Origin: WTFY01 sp965220895
GTDB lineage: Bacteria; Pseudomonadota; Gammaproteobacteria; UBA4575
NCBI GenBank assembly: GCA_965220895.1
Contig: OZ244850.1
Location: forward strand, 62,001 to 126,000
DNA length: 64,000 nucleotides
Reading direction: 5' to 3'
A program made the translations under genes and the position numbers. Positions 8,134 to 17,807 of the stretch are shown one piece after another. The notes beneath the pieces were generated by a model. The model did no database searches and was not told the origin of the DNA. It was given only the letters and a program-made list of their open reading frames with translations. Each line of letters starts with the position of its first letter. The stretch's first letter is position 1.

Positions 8134-9234
8134 TCACTTGGCGAGCCAGGCATTGAAGCGCTCGTCCAGCTCCGCCCGGTGATCGGCCCACCAGACGTAA
8201 TCGAACTTCAGGACCGTATTGCTGTTTTTGCCATCGGTAGGCATATGCGGTTTCATGTCGATGCCGAGCTCAACATGCTTGCCTACCAGTGGAGCAGAAG
8301 AGTAGCGTGCCGGTCCATAGGAAATGTACTTGGCCTGGTCGGCCAGTCGCTGCGTATCGGTAGCAAATCTCAGATAAGCTTTGACGGCTTCCAGGTCCTT
8401 CACCCCTTTCGGCACCACCCAGCCGCCGAGATCAAAGGCCTGCCAGTCCCACAGCATGGCAATGGGCTGATTCTTCTCTGCAATGGCGGAGAACAGCCGT
8501 CCGTTGTACGCGGAAGCCATCACGACTTCTCCATCGGCCAGCAGTTGCGGGGGCTGGGCCCCCTTCGACCACCAGATCACGTGGTCCTTGATGGTATCGA
8601 GTTTGGCGAAGGCCCGCTCCACACCCTGCGGGGTGCTCAGCACTTCGTACACCTCATCGCCCGGGACCCCGTCGGCGATCAGGGCCCATTCCAGGTTGTT
8701 GATCGGTTTTTTCTGCAGGGCCCGCTTGCCCGGGAAGGTCTTGACATCGAAAACATCCAAAAGGGTGGAGGGTTGCTTGCCCTGGAAAGCGTCTGTACGG
8801 TAACCAAAAGTGGTAGAGTAAACGATTTGCGGGATGAAACAGTTCGTTCCACCGGGTGTCAGCGTACCTACAAAAAAATCTTCAGATGCCGGTGTACCAT
8901 CGGGTGCCGGGGCCAGCCAAGTGTCCGGGTCGACTTCCTCGACCAGGCCCTCGTCACAGGCAACGATGGCATCCGCGGCGACCATGTCGATGAGGTCCCA
9001 GGTGACGTTGCCCGACTCGACCTGGGCGCGGACCTTGGCTAGCCCTTCCGCTCCGGAGTCATCGCTGACGATGCGCACCTGCGGGTTTGCCGCAAGGTAG
9101 GGATCGTGGTAGGCCTTCTGCTGGCTGGCGGCATAGGCACCACCCCAGGAGACGATCGTCAGGTCGGTGGCCTGGCCGCTGCTGGCGGCCAGCATCAGTA
9201 GACCGCCCGCTGCGGCCTGCAGGAACTGTTTCAT
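8134..9234 (-). CDS. Polyamine-type periplasmic substrate-binding protein (PotD-like)
   Basis: 366-residue extracellular solute-binding protein. Signal peptide at residues 1-22 (cleavage near GQA-TD), then the family start LTIVSWGGAYAASQQKAY. WDLIDMVAADA, GALWEY-type and WWSKGAQPPQLL stretches are typical of the PotD/F-like group. It delivers ligand to the two permeases encoded immediately downstream. Its ATPase partner is most likely the gene at 14248-15363, beyond the autotransporter and porin. AGGAGG precedes the ATG. Confidence 0.88.
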   Translation of the reverse strand: MKQFLQAAAGGLLMLAASSGQATDLTIVSWGGAYAASQQKAYHDPYLAANPQVRIVSDDSGAEGLAKVRAQVESGNVTWDLIDMVAADAIVACDEGLVEEVDPDTWLAPAPDGTPASEDFFVGTLTPGGTNCFIPQIVYSTTFGYRTDAFQGKQPSTLLDVFDVKTFPGKRALQKKPINNLEWALIADGVPGDEVYEVLSTPQGVERAFAKLDTIKDHVIWWSKGAQPPQLLADGEVVMASAYNGRLFSAIAEKNQPIAMLWDWQAFDLGGWVVPKGVKDLEAVKAYLRFATDTQRLADQAKYISYGPARYSSAPLVGKHVELGIDMKPHMPTDGKNSNTVLKFDYVWWADHRAELDERFNAWLAK

Positions 9235-9334
9235 ACGGATACCTCCTTACATAGGACTTCTTGAATGTGGGCAAGGTGTCATTGCTCTGCCAAGCCCCCA
9301 TTATACACAAGCCCTCGCCGGAAATACGCGCAGG

Positions 9335-9360
9335 GGAATCCCGCAGCGGAATCCCGCAGC
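9335..9360. repeat. Two tandem copies of a 13-bp repeat
   Basis: GGAATCCCGCAGC occurs twice head to tail, followed by a partial third copy (GGCATCC). It lies in the 178-bp gap between the autotransporter stop and the potD-like start. It could be a binding site or a simple slippage product; nothing decides. Confidence 0.6.
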
Positions 9361-9412
9361 GGCATCCGACAGGGACTCCAGGCGGGCTTTTGCAGGCAGG
9401 CCCTTGTTCTGG

Positions 9413-12400
9413 TTAGAACGGCACCCCGACCCTGAGGTCTCCGGAGTATGCGTGGCTGTCGCTGCCGAGGGCATGGCGTGCACCGAGGCCGGCCTGGAGG
9501 ATCCACGGCCCGGTCTGCCACTGTGCGCCGAGGGCGAGGTGCAGGTCGTGGTCCGGGGTGCGCGCGCGCAGGCGCTCGCCGGAGACGTCTGCGGTGGTGC
9601 CGGTCTCCAGGTGATGCGCCAGATGCACGGCACCGTATAACGCCACTCCGGTGGTGGTGGTATCGGCCCTCACGCCCAGGCGGGCGCTGGAGCGTTCGGT
9701 ATCCCGGAACGCGGCCCGCGCCCCGGTGGCATCGGTGAAGCGGTCAATGTCCACCTGCGTGTGCGAGACGCCCACCTGCGGGGTCAGGAAGCTGCGGGTG
9801 CCCCAGGGCAGGCGGTGCCCGGCCTCGAGCTGCAGGGCAAGACGCTCGGCCCCCACGGAGGACACCAGGCGCCCGACCGCCGCGTCATCGGAGTCGAGGT
9901 CCAGTGCATAGTCGGTCCAGGCGATCCTGCCACTCGCATAGGGGCCGCCCCCCGGGCTCCAGCGGGCCTGCAGGGATATTCCCCGGCCCTCGGCCTCGAT
10001 GTCGCCGCCCTTGACCGCAGACGAGACCTCGGCGCTCCCGGAGACCCGGTGTACTGAAGCCTGCACGTTCCAGTGTTCGTTGTGCACCAGGGTGCCGCCC
10101 AGGGTCATGACCCGGTGTCCGGTGTCATACCCGGTGCCCACGGTGGAGTCCTGCGGGTCGTGCTCGCCACTATGGCCGGACACTTCCAGCCACAGCGGCA
10201 GTGCGGCAGAAAGCCGATGCGCTGCGGAGTCCGTCTGCGTGCGCAGGCCGAGCAGGAACTCCGGCAGGGCCTCGTACAGGGCGGCACGGGGTGCGTAGTC
10301 CTCGATGATCATCGGACCGGAGGGTTCGGAGGAATCCGGGTCTGGATCGGATGGAGAAGGATCGGGCTCGGGCGCCGGTTCAGGTTCGGGGTCCGGCGGA
10401 GGTGTGAGTCTTCGGACCTCGGTGAAGTCATCTGCACTGAAGTCGCGGCCAAGAACGATGCCTGTGGCAGGCTCCGTCTTCGTCCAGGTCATCGGATCGC
10501 CGGAACTGTAATCGGATACATTGACCCCTTCGGCCCGCATCGTGACGTTCCAGGCGCCGTTGGGTGCCACCGCATTGGCCACGACGCCACTCGCCCCCTC
10601 GTGCAGCACCACATTGTTCACCGCAATCGTGGTCTCGCCGCCGTCGTTGAGGATCCAGCCCCCGCCCAGCGCCTGGGCTAGCCAGCCGTCCTCTCCCGTC
10701 ATGCGCTGCCCGCTGGGGTGGAGGTCGACCCGCAGCCGGGGCTTGATCACAGGAGTGCCAATGTCGCCCGTGGCCAGAATGGCGATCCCCGAGTCCGGGC
10801 GGATCGCGCCCGAAGGGCCGATGACCACCCTGCCGCCCCCGGCCAGGTAGATCCCCTCGGCGGCGCTGGTGATCGCATCGTTGACCGTCACCGTCTGCTG
10901 CAAGAAGCCATTGGCTCCGCGGGCCGCCACCCGCGCCGGCGCACCGTCAGTGATTGTACCCACGCGTACTCCCTGTGCGCCTGTTCCGCTCGTAGTGACC
11001 GGACCGCGTACCATGATGTCGATGCTGCGCCCCGATGGTGCTGTCCCGAGCTGGTAGGCGACGATGCCGTGACCATTAGAGCCTTTTGTAGTGACCCCGC
11101 TACCTCCTTGCGTGGCAAGATTGATGTTGCCAGATCTGGTATGTAAGCCATATACACCATAGGAAGAAGGTCCGGCTGTGGTGATCCGGCTGCTGCCTCC
11201 CGTGGTCAGATAGATGTTGCCGGTCCCCGTGTGTGCACCACGGACGCCGTGGGAACTGACTCCTGCCGTAGTGATGATGCCCTCTGCACTGACATGGATG
11301 TCGCCGGTACCCTGATGGAGTCCGTAGATGCCGTGGGCCGCAGTTATATTAGTCGAGGTCAAGTCCACGCTTTCCGTGGTAATAACGTAATCGCCCTGCA
11401 CATTGATCCGTGTATCGCCATTGCCGCTATGCCAGCCCAGAATGCCATATCCTTGTGTGCCCTTTGTCGTAACCTTACAAGGGGCCGCAGGAGAGCCTGT
11501 ACAGACCAGGTTGATCGTCTGGTCCCCCGTGTCGGCCCTTGAGCTAAAGACTGCATAATCAGTTGCCCCGGTCGTGGTGATGGTGGTATCGGTGATCCTT
11601 GTCCTGGCATCCCCCGGGCGCACCCCCTCGGTCGAGTTGAAGACGGCCCAGTTTCCTGCGGTGATAGTGTTCCCGCTTACCTCGATGATCCCGTCCATGG
11701 GCAAATAGGTAAACCCCGGGTGCTGAACACGGGCAAGTGTGATGCCGTTGCTTCGACTGCCGGGGGCCATGATCCTTGTCCCGTTTATTGATCTGATCCT
11801 GGCAGTGCACGACGAGCCGGATGACTCAGGACACTGTCCTAGATGTTGCCCGAGCACTGCATGCGCACTTGTGCCGGTCGTGGCGAGCGTAGAATTACTC
11901 AGCAGTACATCGAGCGTGCCCTGTGCGAAATGCTGTGCGAATAGTGTGTGTCTACCATTCCCGAGAGCGGTAACGCTTGACGAGGAGAGGAGGACCGACA
12001 GATCGCCGGCCTGGCTGGCAAGGGGGAGCATGGCATGATTGACTCCACGTTTGACAAAAATTCCATGGGGTCCCGCGTCCGTACCCTCAACACCCGTCTC
12101 TACCGTTGAGCCACTGACGGTGACGTTGACGCTGCCGCTGCTTCCCGTATGTACACCACTGATTCCATGGGAGACTAAGCCTGTGGTGGTGAGACGGCTT
12201 CCCGGGAAAACATCGATGGTGATGTTGCCGATCCCGGCATGCGAGGCAGAAACGGCCGGGGTAGAACCGGCAGTCGTCTCGATATTGACGGCGTTGAGGT
12301 TGAGGTCGATGTCCTCGATCGACATGCTTCCCTCTTCACATTCGACATGATCCCCTGCATTGAGCGCCTGATCCGGGGGGCACACGGCAGCTGCATGGAT

Positions 12401-12619
12401 ATTTTCAGCATCCCAAAGGCTGCTAAGGATAATAAGCACAGGGACTGTAAGTACTCGATATCCCCTGCCAGTCTCTTTTGAAGGATGGGTATGGCTATAC
12501 GACGAGGCCGCCAGTAGCCCGCTCATGGGGCGCAGAGCACCGGACGGTGACAACAGGTCTGGCAGGCAGAGCTGCCCCCCAGGATAAGGATCAGGCTTTA
12601 TTTTCCTAGACTGGCCCAT
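9413..12619 (-). CDS. Large autotransporter (type V secretion)
   Basis: 1068-residue self-exported surface protein. An N-terminal extension of about 45 residues precedes a hydrophobic signal core (YRVLTVPVLIILSSLW). The passenger, about residues 75-720, is Gly/Thr/Ser-rich with many short strands such as TTTGVSSHGVRGAHTGTGNIYL, indicating a parallel beta-helix. A Pro-Glu-Asp rich linker follows (about 725-760), then a C-terminal autotransporter beta-barrel ending GVPF with the terminal Phe needed for outer-membrane assembly. No protease triad is obvious, so an adhesin-like role is likely but inferred. GAGGA precedes the ATG. Confidence 0.87.
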   Translation of the reverse strand: MGQSRKIKPDPYPGGQLCLPDLLSPSGALRPMSGLLAASSYSHTHPSKETGRGYRVLTVPVLIILSSLWDAENIHAAAVCPPDQALNAGDHVECEEGSMSIEDIDLNLNAVNIETTAGSTPAVSASHAGIGNITIDVFPGSRLTTTGLVSHGISGVHTGSSGSVNVTVSGSTVETGVEGTDAGPHGIFVKRGVNHAMLPLASQAGDLSVLLSSSSVTALGNGRHTLFAQHFAQGTLDVLLSNSTLATTGTSAHAVLGQHLGQCPESSGSSCTARIRSINGTRIMAPGSRSNGITLARVQHPGFTYLPMDGIIEVSGNTITAGNWAVFNSTEGVRPGDARTRITDTTITTTGATDYAVFSSRADTGDQTINLVCTGSPAAPCKVTTKGTQGYGILGWHSGNGDTRINVQGDYVITTESVDLTSTNITAAHGIYGLHQGTGDIHVSAEGIITTAGVSSHGVRGAHTGTGNIYLTTGGSSRITTAGPSSYGVYGLHTRSGNINLATQGGSGVTTKGSNGHGIVAYQLGTAPSGRSIDIMVRGPVTTSGTGAQGVRVGTITDGAPARVAARGANGFLQQTVTVNDAITSAAEGIYLAGGGRVVIGPSGAIRPDSGIAILATGDIGTPVIKPRLRVDLHPSGQRMTGEDGWLAQALGGGWILNDGGETTIAVNNVVLHEGASGVVANAVAPNGAWNVTMRAEGVNVSDYSSGDPMTWTKTEPATGIVLGRDFSADDFTEVRRLTPPPDPEPEPAPEPDPSPSDPDPDSSEPSGPMIIEDYAPRAALYEALPEFLLGLRTQTDSAAHRLSAALPLWLEVSGHSGEHDPQDSTVGTGYDTGHRVMTLGGTLVHNEHWNVQASVHRVSGSAEVSSAVKGGDIEAEGRGISLQARWSPGGGPYASGRIAWTDYALDLDSDDAAVGRLVSSVGAERLALQLEAGHRLPWGTRSFLTPQVGVSHTQVDIDRFTDATGARAAFRDTERSSARLGVRADTTTTGVALYGAVHLAHHLETGTTADVSGERLRARTPDHDLHLALGAQWQTGPWILQAGLGARHALGSDSHAYSGDLRVGVPF

Positions 12620-12735
12620 TCGTGTGTTCCTCAGCCAAGTACCCTGTTAAACAATTGATCTGTATGCGAAAACATAGGGATCATAGGATAATGGATCGTG
12701 ATGCAGGTTACATCAGCAGTGTAGGTTGGTGCAGT

Positions 12736-12763
12736 TGGTACATAAAATCTGGTACATAAAATC
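12736..12763. repeat. Tandem 14-bp direct repeat in divergent promoter region
   Basis: TGGTACATAAAATC occurs twice in immediate succession in the 180-bp region between the divergently transcribed autotransporter and porin genes. The position suggests an operator for one or both promoters; no regulator is identified. Confidence 0.65.
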
Positions 12764-12799
12764 TTGAATTTATGGACATGATTATGGCCTAATAGCCCC

Positions 12800-14221
12800 A
12801 TGATGAAACGCCGTCCCCCCGCACTGATCTGTACCCTGGCCCTTTTCCTGCCGGCCGTGCTTGCCGGAGCAGAACCCGGGGACGATCCCGGAGCCCTGAA
12901 GCAGCGCATCGAACAGCTGGAGGGCGAGCTCGCCGAGGTCCGCAAGAAGCTGGCCGAGTCCGAGGCTCAAAATGTTGCACAGGCTGTCGTCAGCGAGGAA
13001 CCCGTGGTGCAGCCTGTACACCGCCCCGTGAAGATCGGCGGCACCTTCGGCATCAATTACGTCTACGGTGACTATAAAGCTGGTACAGGGGTTAATGCTG
13101 GTCGCCACCGCAGAAACAATGACGTCGGAGACGTCGATCTGGAGGTCTTCCGCCTGAATGCCGACCTGGACTCCGATGGACTCATCGGTCGAATTGAGTA
13201 CCGGTGGTATGACAACTACAGCATGATGCACACGGCCTGGCTCGGCTACGAGTCGGACCGTTTGGGCACGGTCAAGGCCGGCATTGTCCGGGTGCCTTTC
13301 GGACCCGGGCCGTACGGGGTCTCCACCAGTTGGTACTTCGATCAGCACTACTACGTCGGGCTGGCCGACGACATGGATCTTGGCATTCGCTGGACCCAGT
13401 CCTACGGCGATCTTGAAGTTGATCTTGCCTACTATTTTCAGGACGAGGGGGAATGGGATGGTACCAGTCGGAACAGTACCCGGTTCAGCTATGACCTGGT
13501 GACCTGGGATGAGCACACCTATGACGAAGGCGAGGTGGATGCAGAGGGTACCGTCCGGTCCGAGGGGGATGTGATCTGGGGTGCCGGTGAAAACGGGTTC
13601 GAGGAAGACGGCCAACTCAACTTCCGCATGATCTACGCCACCGAGCGTTTTGGAAAACTCGGAACGTCCCTGCAGTACGGCTGGCTGAAAGGGAAAAATG
13701 TCGAGGACAGCGGCGCGGACCACTTCGCGGTCTCCGCACATGCAGAGAACTCGTTTGGAGACTTCACGCTGCTCTCGCAGCTGTCCTACTACGAGTACGA
13801 CATCACGGATGACACGCCCTGGGGCACCGGGGACCTGATCCCGATGGGCGCATTCGATTTTGCCTGGCTGGTCGCCTCCGAGGGGTGGATTCCCGCCGTA
13901 TCGCTTCGCTACCACGGCATTGATGCATCGGGCATTCCCTGGATTGACAGTGTCACGCCCTATATCGAGTGGAGCACCATCGTCAAGGACCGAAGCGACT
14001 TCAACGACAGTACCCTGTGGAGCATGGGAGCCCTGATGTACTGGGGCCAGTTGTACATCTATGCCGAACTCGGGATTTCCGATGGCAATTTTTTTGTCGG
14101 CGACAAGGGAGACAGCTACAGCAATATCTATGACGGTGTTGGCGATTTTGGCGCCAACGGCAACGACCGCTGGAACAAGCGGTTCAACATCAACGCGCGC
14201 TACTACTTCAGCCTGTTCTAG
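12800..14221 (+). CDS. Outer-membrane porin with N-terminal coiled coil (OprP/OprO-like)
   Basis: 473-residue outer-membrane protein. Signal peptide about residues 1-23 (cleavage near LAGA-EP), then a short coiled coil (LKQRIEQLEGELAEVRKKLAE), then a beta-barrel rich in alternating aromatic strands and ending ARYYFSLF with terminal Phe. The coiled coil followed by a barrel is typical of phosphate- and pyrophosphate-selective porins and relatives; the substrate cannot be read from sequence. Diverges from the autotransporter gene. Two ATGs (12800 and 12803) are possible; no strong ribosome site is visible. Confidence 0.83.
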   Translation: MMKRRPPALICTLALFLPAVLAGAEPGDDPGALKQRIEQLEGELAEVRKKLAESEAQNVAQAVVSEEPVVQPVHRPVKIGGTFGINYVYGDYKAGTGVNAGRHRRNNDVGDVDLEVFRLNADLDSDGLIGRIEYRWYDNYSMMHTAWLGYESDRLGTVKAGIVRVPFGPGPYGVSTSWYFDQHYYVGLADDMDLGIRWTQSYGDLEVDLAYYFQDEGEWDGTSRNSTRFSYDLVTWDEHTYDEGEVDAEGTVRSEGDVIWGAGENGFEEDGQLNFRMIYATERFGKLGTSLQYGWLKGKNVEDSGADHFAVSAHAENSFGDFTLLSQLSYYEYDITDDTPWGTGDLIPMGAFDFAWLVASEGWIPAVSLRYHGIDASGIPWIDSVTPYIEWSTIVKDRSDFNDSTLWSMGALMYWGQLYIYAELGISDGNFFVGDKGDSYSNIYDGVGDFGANGNDRWNKRFNINARYYFSLF

Positions 14222-14247
14222 TAGCGGCTTTCATTTTCCCCCCCGCG

Positions 14248-15363
14248 CTAGGCGGCGATCGACGGATCCTGCAGGGTATCGAGTGCGCGACAGTCATCGG
14301 CCGACCAGGCCAGCTGAACTTCATCCCCTACGCTGAGAGATGTGCGCTGGTGTGTATTCGACACCTTGACCACGAACTCGTGGTTTCCGGCAACGGTCAG
14401 GCGCACGCGGATATGATCCCCCAGGTAGATCAGCTCCTCGACACGCCCGCGGACCTGGTTGTCACCGGGCTTTGCGTTCGCGGTCACGGTGATCCGCTCG
14501 GGGCGCAGTGACAGCGTAGTCGGCATGCCCTCGCCTTCCACCTTGACCTTCAGTGCCCGGACCACCTCACCGCTTTCCAGCCCGACCTGACAATAGGCTG
14601 CATCCATGGATCGCACTTCGCCCTGCAGGCAATTGTTTTCCCCGATGAAGCGGGCCACAAAGGCATTTTCGGGTTGCTCGTACAGCACGTCCGGGGTGGC
14701 CAGTTGCTGGATCACCCCGTCGTTGAACACCGCAATCCGGTCCGACATGGTCAGGGCCTCGGATTGATCGTGGGTGACATAGACCACGGTTACCCCCAGG
14801 GTTTCGTGGATGCGCTTGATCTCGAACTGCATCTCCTCGCGCAGGTTCTTGTCCAGCGCCCCGAGCGGCTCGTCCATCAGCACCAGTACCGGTTCAAACA
14901 CCAGAGCCCTGGCGACTGCCACCCGTTGTCTCTGACCACCTGACAGCTGGGCGGGACGCCGGCTGCCAAAGTCCGGCAGTTTCACCATGTCCAGGGCTCG
15001 CTCAACCCGGGTCTCGATCTCCGCTTTCGGGAGTTTGCGCACCTGCAGGGGAAACGCCAGATTCTCGGCGACACTCATGTGGGGGAACAGCGCGTAATTC
15101 TGGAACACCATGCCGATACCGCGTCGATGGGGGGCAACCCGGTTGATGGGCTGATTGTTCAGGTAGATTTCGCCATGGGTCGCCGGCTCGAACCCGGCCA
15201 GCATCATCAGGCAGGTGGTCTTGCCCGAGCCGGAAGGCCCCAGCATGGTCAGGAACTCGCCGGTCTCTATGTCGAGGTTCAGATCCTTGATGACCAGCGC
15301 CTGGCCATCGTAGCTTTTCTGGACATGGTCAAACTTGACGATGGTCTGCCGGCTTTCAACCAT
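14248..15363 (-). CDS. ABC importer ATPase (PotA-like)
   Basis: 371-residue ATP-binding subunit of the polyamine/iron/sulfate importer type. Walker A is GPSGSGKTTC, the signature LSGGQRQRVAVARAL and Walker B VLMDEPLGALD; a C-terminal TOBE regulatory domain follows (ESGEVVRAL ... EELIYLGDHIRVRLTV). Start at 15363 (MVESRQTIVKF) is chosen over an upstream ATG because GGGAGG precedes it; it overlaps the dusA stop by 8 bp. It is the probable engine for the permeases at 5.9-8.0 kb, although an autotransporter and a divergent porin separate them. Confidence 0.9.
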   Translation of the reverse strand: MVESRQTIVKFDHVQKSYDGQALVIKDLNLDIETGEFLTMLGPSGSGKTTCLMMLAGFEPATHGEIYLNNQPINRVAPHRRGIGMVFQNYALFPHMSVAENLAFPLQVRKLPKAEIETRVERALDMVKLPDFGSRRPAQLSGGQRQRVAVARALVFEPVLVLMDEPLGALDKNLREEMQFEIKRIHETLGVTVVYVTHDQSEALTMSDRIAVFNDGVIQQLATPDVLYEQPENAFVARFIGENNCLQGEVRSMDAAYCQVGLESGEVVRALKVKVEGEGMPTTLSLRPERITVTANAKPGDNQVRGRVEELIYLGDHIRVRLTVAGNHEFVVKVSNTHQRTSLSVGDEVQLAWSADDCRALDTLQDPSIAA

Positions 15364-16363
15364 GCAGGCCTCCCATGACATACCGTTCCGCCGCACGAAT
15401 GGTTTCCAGGCTCGCATCCTTCTTGCCGGCGCTTTCATTCAGGACACGCCGCCATGCCCTGGCGCCCGGCCTGCTGTGAAACAGGCCGGACAGGTGACGG
15501 CACAGGGTGGCCAGCGGCACGCCGGCAACGAGCTGGCGGCGAATATAACCTTTGTAGGCGTCCAGTACCTCAAAGCGTGAAGGCATCCGCGAGTGAAACA
15601 GTGCGGCATCCAGGCGGGCCAGGAAGTAGGGGTTTTCATAGGCTTCCCTGCCAATCATGACGCCGTCCACGTACTCCAGGTGCTCCAGGGTTTTTGCCTC
15701 ATCGGACAAGCCGCCGTTGAGAATGATCCTCAGGTCCGGAAAGTCCTGTTTCAGGCGATATACGAATTCATAGCGCAACGGGGGGACACTGCGGTTCTGC
15801 TTCGGGCTGAAACCTGACAAGAAGGCCTTGCGCGCATGCACGATGAAAATGGAGCACCCTGCCGCGGCCACCGTGTCTACGAAATCATGCAGGTCTTCAT
15901 AACTGTCGTGATCATCCACGCCGATCCGGGTCTTGATGCTGATTCGCAGTGGCGCCACGGTCTGCATGGCGCGTACACAGTCCGCTACGGTTTGCGGCTC
16001 AAGCATCAGGCAGGCCCCGAACCGGCCTGCCTGCACGCGATTGCTGGGGCAGCCAACGTTGATATTAACCTCGTCATAGCCGAGCTCTGCGGCATACTCG
16101 GTACAGCGCTGCATGTCCGGAGCATGGCTTCCCCCGACCTGCAGGGCGAGCGGGTGTTCGCTCGAATCAAACTCCAGCAGGCGCTCATGATCGCCGTGCA
16201 CTAGGGCACCGGCAGCCATCATTTCCGTATACAGCAGGCTGTGCTCGCTCAGCAGGCGCGCGAGGTAGCGGTAGTGGCGGTCCGTACAGTTCATCATGGG
16301 AGCCACGCAGAGGCGGTGGGGATGGGTAGTGGCTCGGCGCATGGCAATCTTTGGAAAAGTCAT
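15356..16363 (-). CDS. dusA: tRNA-dihydrouridine synthase A
   Basis: FMN enzyme that reduces uridine 20/20a in tRNA. 335 residues, usual length. Conserved elements: APMMNCTDRHYR near residue 21, NVGCPSNRVQAGRFGACLM around residue 102 with the catalytic Cys, KTRIGVDDHDSYEDL around 149, HARKAFLSGFSPKQNR around 180, and NGGLSD around 220. The ATG overlaps the stop of the upstream aminopeptidase gene as ATGA, and its own stop overlaps the ABC ATPase start, making a three-gene coupled unit. Confidence 0.95.
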   Translation of the reverse strand: MTFPKIAMRRATTHPHRLCVAPMMNCTDRHYRYLARLLSEHSLLYTEMMAAGALVHGDHERLLEFDSSEHPLALQVGGSHAPDMQRCTEYAAELGYDEVNINVGCPSNRVQAGRFGACLMLEPQTVADCVRAMQTVAPLRISIKTRIGVDDHDSYEDLHDFVDTVAAAGCSIFIVHARKAFLSGFSPKQNRSVPPLRYEFVYRLKQDFPDLRIILNGGLSDEAKTLEHLEYVDGVMIGREAYENPYFLARLDAALFHSRMPSRFEVLDAYKGYIRRQLVAGVPLATLCRHLSGLFHSRPGARAWRRVLNESAGKKDASLETIRAAERYVMGGLHG

Positions 16364-17751
16364 GCGTATCGCCGCTTAAGGAATTCAACCACGGCACGAA
16401 GGCCCATCGCCTCCCCGCCCTTGGGCCGCCCTGCCCGATTGCGCGGGTTCCAGGACATGACATCAAAATGCAGCCAGCGGATGGCGTCGGGGACAAATTC
16501 AGCCAGGAACAACGCCGCGGTGATCGCGCCCGCATAGCCAGTGCTTGAGCAATTCGAGATATCCGCGATGTCGCTGTTCAGCAGCCGCCGGTAGGGCCGG
16601 TACAGCGGAAGCTGCCAGACCGGATCATGGACACACGCGGATGCGGAGACCAGGTCCTCGGCCACGCCTGTGTCGTTCGTGAAAAATGCGGGCACTTCCA
16701 CGCCCAGGGCCACCCTTGCGGCACCGGTCAGGGTGGCGAAGTCGATGATGAGCTCGGGTTCGTCCTCCGCCGCTTGTGAAATGGCGTCACACAGGATCAG
16801 GCGCCCTTCTGCATCTGTATCCTCGACTTCGATGGTCTTGCCGCTTCTTGAGGTCAGGACATCGCCGGGACGGTAGGCATTGCCGGATATGGCATTCTCC
16901 ACCGCCGGGATCAGCACCTGCAGGCGGACCGGCAGGTCGAGCTTCATGATGGCGCTTGCGACCCCCGCCGCATGTGCTGCCCCGCCCATATCCTTTTTCA
17001 TCAATCGCATGCCCCGTGCGCTCTTGATGTCCAGGCCACCGCTGTCAAACGATACCCCTTTGCCGATCAGGGTGATACGCGGGTGACTCTTGCGGCCCCA
17101 GTGCCAGGCAATGAGTCGTGGCGGATGAACGCTGGCACGACCGACCGCATGGATGGTTGGGTAGTTCTGCTCAATCAGTGCATCGCCCACGCAAGCGCTC
17201 GGGTCAACACCGAAGTTCTCGGTGATGGAGCGCATGTGCTTCTCCAGGTGCTGCGGCATCATGTCCGAGGCCGGGGTGTTGACTAGGTCACGTACCAGGA
17301 TCACGGCCTCGAGCAAGGCTTCGACCTGCTGGCGGTCATTCGCACCATCGATGCACAGCCTGCAGGCAGGGTCGTCGCTTTTTCGGTATCGGGTGTAGCG
17401 GTACGCCCCCATCCCCCACCCGAGCAGGTACGGGTCGGGATCCGGTGTGCCCTCGATGTCTGCAAGGTGATAATGACCCGCCGGCAAGCTGCGCGGGCAG
17501 TGGCCCAGTGACCAGAGGATGTTTTCACGCTCGGCGATTACCAGTACACTGGCCAGTCGGCCTTGGGTATCCGGGATGCACACGGGGTGGTTCGGCTCAG
17601 GCCGGATGCAGGCAGTCTGCAGCCAGTTCTGCACAGCGCGGGACTGGTGCTCTTTCCAGTTCGCATAGTCCGTGCGGAATACGACATGGACTGGGATGCT
17701 GTCTGACACTTTTCCTGTGTAAAAGCATTGCGAGCTGTCTGTGGACACCAT
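16360..17751 (-). CDS. M17 leucyl aminopeptidase family protein (PepA/PepB-like)
   Basis: Cytosolic two-metal aminopeptidase of family M17. The metal and catalytic residues are present: GKGVSFDSGGLDIKSARGM, MKKDMGGAA and DTDAEGRLILCD, with EEPELIIDFATLTGAARVAL following. The N-terminal domain is divergent. Start at 17751 (MVSTDSSQ) is chosen because AAGGA precedes it; starts at 17784 or further upstream are possible. About 463 aa. Divergent from the ABC exporter gene; overlaps dusA by ATGA. A TATAAT-like element on this strand at 17798-17803 lies at a plausible place for a -10 box but no good -35 is seen. Confidence 0.9.
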   Translation of the reverse strand: MVSTDSSQCFYTGKVSDSIPVHVVFRTDYANWKEHQSRAVQNWLQTACIRPEPNHPVCIPDTQGRLASVLVIAERENILWSLGHCPRSLPAGHYHLADIEGTPDPDPYLLGWGMGAYRYTRYRKSDDPACRLCIDGANDRQQVEALLEAVILVRDLVNTPASDMMPQHLEKHMRSITENFGVDPSACVGDALIEQNYPTIHAVGRASVHPPRLIAWHWGRKSHPRITLIGKGVSFDSGGLDIKSARGMRLMKKDMGGAAHAAGVASAIMKLDLPVRLQVLIPAVENAISGNAYRPGDVLTSRSGKTIEVEDTDAEGRLILCDAISQAAEDEPELIIDFATLTGAARVALGVEVPAFFTNDTGVAEDLVSASACVHDPVWQLPLYRPYRRLLNSDIADISNCSSTGYAGAITAALFLAEFVPDAIRWLHFDVMSWNPRNRAGRPKGGEAMGLRAVVEFLKRRYA

Positions 17752-17807
17752 CTCATTCCTTGATGCAGGGGACTCAAGTACCATGAAAAACCTGCTCATT
17801 ATAAACC

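Noticed and set aside
12782..13915. 377-aa antisense open frame opposite the porin gene
   Set aside because: It is the complement of a well-supported porin with signal peptide and terminal Phe; the antisense protein has no recognisable features.
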